From contig CAYVNW010000002.1 in NCBI GenBank assembly GCA_964452915.1, positions 70,075 to 134,074 of the forward strand: 64,000 nt of DNA. Reading direction: 5' to 3'. A program made the position numbers and the translations under genes. The DNA comes from Colivivens sp964452915. GTDB taxonomy: Bacteria > Bacteroidota > Bacteroidia > Bacteroidales > Bacteroidaceae. Within the stretch, counting starts at the first letter, position 1, and each line of letters begins with the position of its first letter. This document shows positions 59,958 through 64,000 of the stretch, piece by piece. The notes under the pieces were generated by a model that did no database searches, had not been told where the DNA came from, and worked only from the letters and a program-made list of their open reading frames with translations.

Positions 59958-62147
59958 ATGACACGATCCAAACTGAACAAAAAGCAATTGAAGGAAAAAG
60001 TTATTAGCTTTTTTCAAAACAGACCTCGTGAATCGTTTACATTGAAGCAAGTACTGAGTGGCTTACATCTTACGAGTCATCCACTAAAGATTTTATGTGT
60101 AGATATACTCAACGAATTGCTTGATGACGAAGTGCTGTTTCGTAATTACGACGGAGATATTGCATATAATGGCAACGATAACCAAGAAGCTGAAGGATTA
60201 TTCCGTCGCACCACAAATGGAAGGAACTTCGTTGATACCGATGAAGGCTTGTCTGTTACTATATATGATGAAGACACACTTCACGCTTTGGATGGCGACA
60301 GGGTGAAAATAACAATTTACGCTTCGAAAAAAGACTCTAAAAAGATTAAAGGCGAGGTCATTGAGATTATTAAACGTAGTAACAAGCCTATAGTTGGCGA
60401 GTTGCAAATAATCCACGGCATAGCGTTCCTTGTACGCTCTGACAACTATTTACCTTACGATGTGTATATTCCGGAAAATAAGTTGAAGGGTGGCAAAAAT
60501 GGAGATAAAGCATTAGTTCAAATCACTGAATGGCCCGAAGGAATGAGCAATCCTGTGGGTGTAGTCAAAGATATTCTTGGTGTATCCGGTGAGAATAATA
60601 CCGAGATGCATGCAATACTTGCAGAGTATGGCTTGCCATACACGTATCCGAAAGAAGTAGAGAAAAGCGCAGATAAAATTAGCGACGTGATTCCGGCTGA
60701 AGAATATAAACAGCGTGAGGACTTTCGCAATACCACAACGTTCACAATCGATCCACACGACGCCAAAGACTTTGACGATGCTTTGTCCATCAGCACGCTT
60801 AAAGGCGGGCATTACGAAGTGGGTGTACATATAGCTGATGTCTCACATTATGTGCCTGAAGGTTCAATTATTGACAAAGAAGCGCAAAAACGAGGAACTT
60901 CAGTATACCTTGTTGACCGTACAGTCCCTATGTTGCCTGAACGGCTTTGTAACTATATATGCTCATTACGGCCAAACGAAGAAAAGCTGACATACTCAGT
61001 TGTATTTGAGATGGATGAAAACGCAAAGGTATACAATTCGCGAATCGTACATACCATTATAAAAAGCGACAGAAGATTTACTTATGAGGAAGTGCAGAAA
61101 ATATTAGAAGATAATGGTGAAGCAAACGATGTAGAAGGGCATATACCTGTGGCGGCCGACCGCAGAACCGGTGAATTCTGTAATGAACTTATCACTCTTA
61201 ACCGTATGGCTCATAAGTTACGCTCATCAAGATTGGCAAATGGAGCAATAGACTTTGACCGTGAAGAAGTGCGCTTCGAGATAGATGAGAAAGGTAAACC
61301 TCTCAGTGTCTATTTTAAGGTCTCCAAAGATGCTAATAAGCTGATAGAGGAATTCATGCTACTTGCCAACAGGACTGTTGCAGAGGGTGTAGGTAAGGTA
61401 AAGAAAAATCAAAAGGCAAAGACATTCCCATATCGTGTACACGATTTACCCGACCCGACCAAGCTCGAGCATCTTGCATCATTCGTGAAAAAATTCAACT
61501 ACACAGTCAAGACAGACGGTTCCAAGACTGAGGTTGCCAAAAGTATAAATAAAATGCTTACCGATGTGCGTGGAAAAAAGATGCAGGACCTTGTGGAAAC
61601 CATATCACTACGTGCCATGATGAAAGCGAAATACAGCACACATAACATTGGGCATTATGGATTGGCGTTCGATTACTACACTCACTTCACATCACCTATC
61701 CGACGGTATCCAGACTTAATGGTACATCGATTGTTGACACGTTATGCTGCCGGTGGAGCAAGCGCAAGCCAAAAAAAATATGAGAACTTGTGCGAGCATT
61801 GTTCTGCAATGGAACAATTAGCAGCCGCAGCCGAAAGGGCATCTACTAAATATAAACAGGTGGAATTCATGAGCGACAAGTTAGGTGAAGAGTTCGATGC
61901 CAAAATAAGTGGAGTTACAGAGGCTGGATTATATGCAGAGATTAATGAAAATCATTGCGAAGGATTCATTGCCGTTCGCTTCTTAGGAAATGAAACGTTC
62001 GACTTTGACGAAAAGAATTACTGCCTCGTAGGACGCAAGTCGCACCATCGGTTTGCCCTCGGTGATGGAATTCGAATAAAGGTGGCAAAAGCAAATTTGT
62101 ACCGTAAGACATTAGACTTTGACTTCGTAAAGAAACTGACTAAATAA
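59958..62147 (+). CDS. rnr: Ribonuclease R
   Basis: Processive 3'-to-5' exoribonuclease that degrades structured RNA. The 729-residue protein has an N-terminal winged-helix region, cold-shock domains (about 70-235), the catalytic RNB domain with TIDPHDAKDFDDALS (metal-binding aspartates, about residue 265), HIADVSHYV, and HFTSPIRRYPDLMVHRLL, and a C-terminal S1 domain (about 640-725, FDAKISGVTEAGLYAEI). Followed after 1 bp by the DUF4861 gene. Confidence 0.96.
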   Translation: MTRSKLNKKQLKEKVISFFQNRPRESFTLKQVLSGLHLTSHPLKILCVDILNELLDDEVLFRNYDGDIAYNGNDNQEAEGLFRRTTNGRNFVDTDEGLSVTIYDEDTLHALDGDRVKITIYASKKDSKKIKGEVIEIIKRSNKPIVGELQIIHGIAFLVRSDNYLPYDVYIPENKLKGGKNGDKALVQITEWPEGMSNPVGVVKDILGVSGENNTEMHAILAEYGLPYTYPKEVEKSADKISDVIPAEEYKQREDFRNTTTFTIDPHDAKDFDDALSISTLKGGHYEVGVHIADVSHYVPEGSIIDKEAQKRGTSVYLVDRTVPMLPERLCNYICSLRPNEEKLTYSVVFEMDENAKVYNSRIVHTIIKSDRRFTYEEVQKILEDNGEANDVEGHIPVAADRRTGEFCNELITLNRMAHKLRSSRLANGAIDFDREEVRFEIDEKGKPLSVYFKVSKDANKLIEEFMLLANRTVAEGVGKVKKNQKAKTFPYRVHDLPDPTKLEHLASFVKKFNYTVKTDGSKTEVAKSINKMLTDVRGKKMQDLVETISLRAMMKAKYSTHNIGHYGLAFDYYTHFTSPIRRYPDLMVHRLLTRYAAGGASASQKKYENLCEHCSAMEQLAAAAERASTKYKQVEFMSDKLGEEFDAKISGVTEAGLYAEINENHCEGFIAVRFLGNETFDFDEKNYCLVGRKSHHRFALGDGIRIKVAKANLYRKTLDFDFVKKLTK

Positions 62148-62148
62148 A

Positions 62149-63414
62149 ATGAATATGAAGAAAATATCTTTTTTTGTTTGTGTTGCACTAATCGCGTTGT
62201 CTGCCAACGCAGGTGACAATGTAACGGTAATAGTAAAAAACACCCTCAATACTGCACGCAGCGGTGAAATGGCCGAGGTGAGTATGAGAGATATACAATC
62301 AAAGCTCGGAGGAAAGGCAAACAAGTTGATAGTGACAGATGCCGACGGTCGAGAAATTCCAAGCCAAGTCACATACGACAACAAACTAATATTCCAAATA
62401 GGTGTCGCTGCAAAGGGAAGATCTGTTTACTATGTCAAAATCGGCACTCCTTTCAACTACGAACCTAAGGTTTTCGGCAGGCAATTCCCTGAAAGAGTCG
62501 ATGATATTGCATGGGAAAACGACCGCGTGGCATTCAGATGCTATGGCCCAGCATTGCAAAAGAGCGGGGAACGTGCGTGGGGCTACGACATTTGGAATAA
62601 ACGTACATCTAAACTGGTCGTTGAGGACCGATATGCAAGCGAATTGGATCCTGTCATGCAAAAAGCAATTATCAAATTGCGTAAAATTGGCAAAAACGAT
62701 CTTGCCGATGACGTATACAACGCAATAAGCTACCATGTAGACCATGGTAACGGCATGGATTGCTACAAGGTCGGACCGACACTCGGATGCGGTACAAACG
62801 CATTACTGGCAGGTGACAAGATATCGTACCCTCGCTGTTACAAAACCTATGAAATACTTGACAAAGGCCCATTGCGCTTCACGGTGAAATTGGTGTATGG
62901 CGCAGAACAAGTAGACGGAATGTCGGTTACTGAAACAAGGATAGTTAGTCTTGACGCAGGTTCTCAACTTAATAAGGCAACCGTTAAATACGAGGGACTA
63001 ACAAAGGAAATGCCATTGGCTTTCGGAATCGTTGTCCATAATGAGAATCCAAATGCGTACGTTCTCAACCAAAGCGAAGGCTATATGGGCTATGAGGATT
63101 TAGGCGACCCAAATCAATACAAAGAAAAATATCGTGCCATACAAAATAAAGATTTTGGGAAAATATATGTTGGAATAGTTTACGGTCGAAAAGAAATTAC
63201 GATGAAATTCAAAGCAGAAGAAGGACTGCCGGGAGCAACTGGTCACATTCTTACAATTACCGACATAAAACCAAATAAAGAAATAACATACTACTTCGGT
63301 TCAGGATGGAATCGAAACGAAGAAACAGGCTTCAAGACCCTTGCAGATTGGGAATCATACCTTAATACATTCGCAAAACAGATTAAATCACCATTGAAAT
63401 TGACAATTAAATAA
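62149..63414 (+). CDS. DUF4861 domain-containing exported protein
   Basis: 421 residues. Signal peptide ending LSANAG, then a beta-rich body with NTLNTARSGEMAEV, WENDRVAFRCYGPAL, YDIWNKRTSKLVVEDRY, DCYKVGPTLGCG and YYFGSGWNRNEETGF. DUF4861 proteins are often in polysaccharide utilisation loci of Bacteroidota, sometimes linked to uronic acid-containing glycans, but no function is proven. Here it follows rnr by 1 bp and no other carbohydrate gene is adjacent. An alternative start is the second ATG, two codons in. Confidence 0.85.
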   Translation: MNMKKISFFVCVALIALSANAGDNVTVIVKNTLNTARSGEMAEVSMRDIQSKLGGKANKLIVTDADGREIPSQVTYDNKLIFQIGVAAKGRSVYYVKIGTPFNYEPKVFGRQFPERVDDIAWENDRVAFRCYGPALQKSGERAWGYDIWNKRTSKLVVEDRYASELDPVMQKAIIKLRKIGKNDLADDVYNAISYHVDHGNGMDCYKVGPTLGCGTNALLAGDKISYPRCYKTYEILDKGPLRFTVKLVYGAEQVDGMSVTETRIVSLDAGSQLNKATVKYEGLTKEMPLAFGIVVHNENPNAYVLNQSEGYMGYEDLGDPNQYKEKYRAIQNKDFGKIYVGIVYGRKEITMKFKAEEGLPGATGHILTITDIKPNKEITYYFGSGWNRNEETGFKTLADWESYLNTFAKQIKSPLKLTIK

Positions 63415-63439
63415 ATATGGAAGCAGACTGTTTGCAAAA

Positions 63440-63464
63440 GGCTTCACCTACAGGTGTTTTAGCC
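63440..63464. terminator. Hairpin after the DUF4861 gene
   Basis: CACCT-AC-AGGTG inside an outer GGCT/AGCC pair, 63440-63464, 26 bp after the stop. It is U-rich in the 3' part, but there is no clean T-run after it. Confidence 0.4.
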
Positions 63465-63502
63465 ATAAAACTGTAAGAAAGATTAAAAAAACGTGTAAAA
63501 AT

Positions 63503-63533
63503 TTTGCAGTGTGCCAAATATAGATTAACTTTG
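63503..63533 (+). promoter_or_regulatory. Promoter of the response regulator gene
   Basis: Perfect match: TTTG at 63503-63506, 19 bp, TAACTTTG at 63526-63533, 27 bp before the ATG. Confidence 0.8.
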
Positions 63534-63560
63534 TGGCGATAAACTAAAATAACATAAAGT

Positions 63561-63977
63561 ATGAATGCGAATATTAATCCAAATATCGATGTAGACAAGC
63601 TCAAAGTTCTAATCGTTGACGATGTTCCATTGAACATATTGTTGGTGAGAAAAATGTTATCGCAATATACTTTCCAAATTCAAACAGCAAGCGACGGACA
63701 GGCAGCACTTGACATTATCAGCAGTGATACACCTGACTTGGTATTGCTTGACTTGATGATGCCAGGTATTGACGGATTCGAGGTTATAGAAAGAGTACGG
63801 GCATTTGAAAAAACCAAAAACCTCCCGATTATTATATTGTCTGCATTGAACACTGAAGCTGATATTGCTAGAGGAATGCAACTTGGAGCAAACGACTTCG
63901 TAAACAAGCCTATTATCATGGTAAAGTTGCTGAACAGTGTCGCTAAACAAATCAACCAACTTCCACCGAAAGGATAA
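63561..63977 (+). CDS. Stand-alone response regulator receiver protein
   Basis: 138 residues: a single CheY-like receiver domain with the acidic pair Asp20-Asp21 (VLIVDDVPLN), phospho-acceptor Asp64 (LVLLDLMMPGIDGFEV), the signalling Ser in IILSALN and Lys in FVNKPI. No DNA-binding or enzymatic output domain follows, so it acts through protein contacts or as a phosphate relay. The partner kinase may be the gene that begins at the window edge; this cannot be seen. Confidence 0.93.
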   Translation: MNANINPNIDVDKLKVLIVDDVPLNILLVRKMLSQYTFQIQTASDGQAALDIISSDTPDLVLLDLMMPGIDGFEVIERVRAFEKTKNLPIIILSALNTEADIARGMQLGANDFVNKPIIMVKLLNSVAKQINQLPPKG

Positions 63978-63985
63978 GATTGGAT

Positions 63986-64000
63986 ATGGGCAGAAAAAAT
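63986..64000 (+). CDS. Possible start of a following gene (five codons)
   Basis: An ATG 8 bp after the response regulator stop opens MGRKN and runs off the window. Spacing suits an operon partner, perhaps a sensor kinase, but five codons cannot identify it. Confidence 0.25.

Overview
This window is a stretch of a Bacteroidales (Bacteroidota) chromosome. The gene families point there: a fused MurF-alanine racemase, a three-subunit FrdCAB succinate/fumarate complex, GSCFA, DUF3098, DUF4271, DUF4861, DUF4890 and DUF5119 proteins, and a fimbrillin. So do the promoters, which follow the Bacteroidota pattern TTTG, 19-20 bp, TAnnTTTG. Genus cannot be fixed by eye. No rRNA, tRNA, CRISPR array, insertion sequence or integrase was seen. 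Most of the window is ordinary core genome; the accessory parts are 16.3-25.6 kb and the glycoside hydrolase at 42-45 kb.

Layout. 0-2.4 kb (-): the start of a lipoprotein gene (probably an FKBP isomerase), glyS, and a WbqC-like protein. 2.6-8.2 kb (+): ACT-domain protein, DUF711 protein, polyprenyl synthase, nitrilase-like amidase, and a helix-hairpin-helix/outer-membrane protein. 8.2-16.1 kb (-): mnmG, apt, uvrC, dtd, deoC, an OmpH/Skp chaperone, murI and a CPBP protease, largely joined by 4-bp ATGA overlaps. 16.4-20.5 kb (+): a glycyl-radical enzyme that matches trans-4-hydroxy-L-proline dehydratase (HypD) residue for residue at the active site, its radical-SAM activase, and an ABC ATPase with no partner genes. 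20.8-25.6 kb (+): a damaged fimbrial locus. The fimbrillin is frameshifted by a 5-bp tandem duplication, a DUF4160/DUF2442 pair with its own promoter lies between it and a DUF5119 lipoprotein that lacks an ATG, and the last gene joins the N-terminal half of an OmpA-like/DUF3575-type protein to the C-terminal half of a fimbrillin.

25.6-32 kb: a nucleoside kinase (-), then Na/Pi cotransporter, GSCFA protein, MurF-Alr and a small protein (+). 32.1-35.7 kb: the fumarate reductase operon with a clear promoter and terminator, followed by a YqeY-like protein. 36.3-39.9 kb (-): acyl-CoA dehydrogenase with EtfA and EtfB. 40.4-42 kb (+): an acyl-CoA synthetase. 42.1-45.1 kb (-): a secreted GH30-GH43-dockerin enzyme. 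45.4-46.8 kb (+): a neurotransmitter-sodium symporter. 47-49.4 kb (-): small membrane protein, cysS and a DUF4890 protein.

49.7-55.4 kb (+): miaB, ftsX, DUF3098, uppP, truB, queA, folK. 55.4-59.4 kb (-): metK, DUF4271, hemD, rnpA, yidD, tatD, with a SAM-II riboswitch candidate directly downstream of a perfect promoter, ahead of metK. 59.9-64 kb (+): rnr, a DUF4861 protein, a stand-alone response regulator and perhaps the first codons of a further gene.

The most interesting items are the broken and chimeric fimbrial locus, the SAM-II riboswitch heading an operon that also encodes RNase P protein and YidD, the HypD/HypE pair with an orphan ABC ATPase, the GH30-GH43-dockerin fusion, and palindromic intergenic repeats shared between distant sites.
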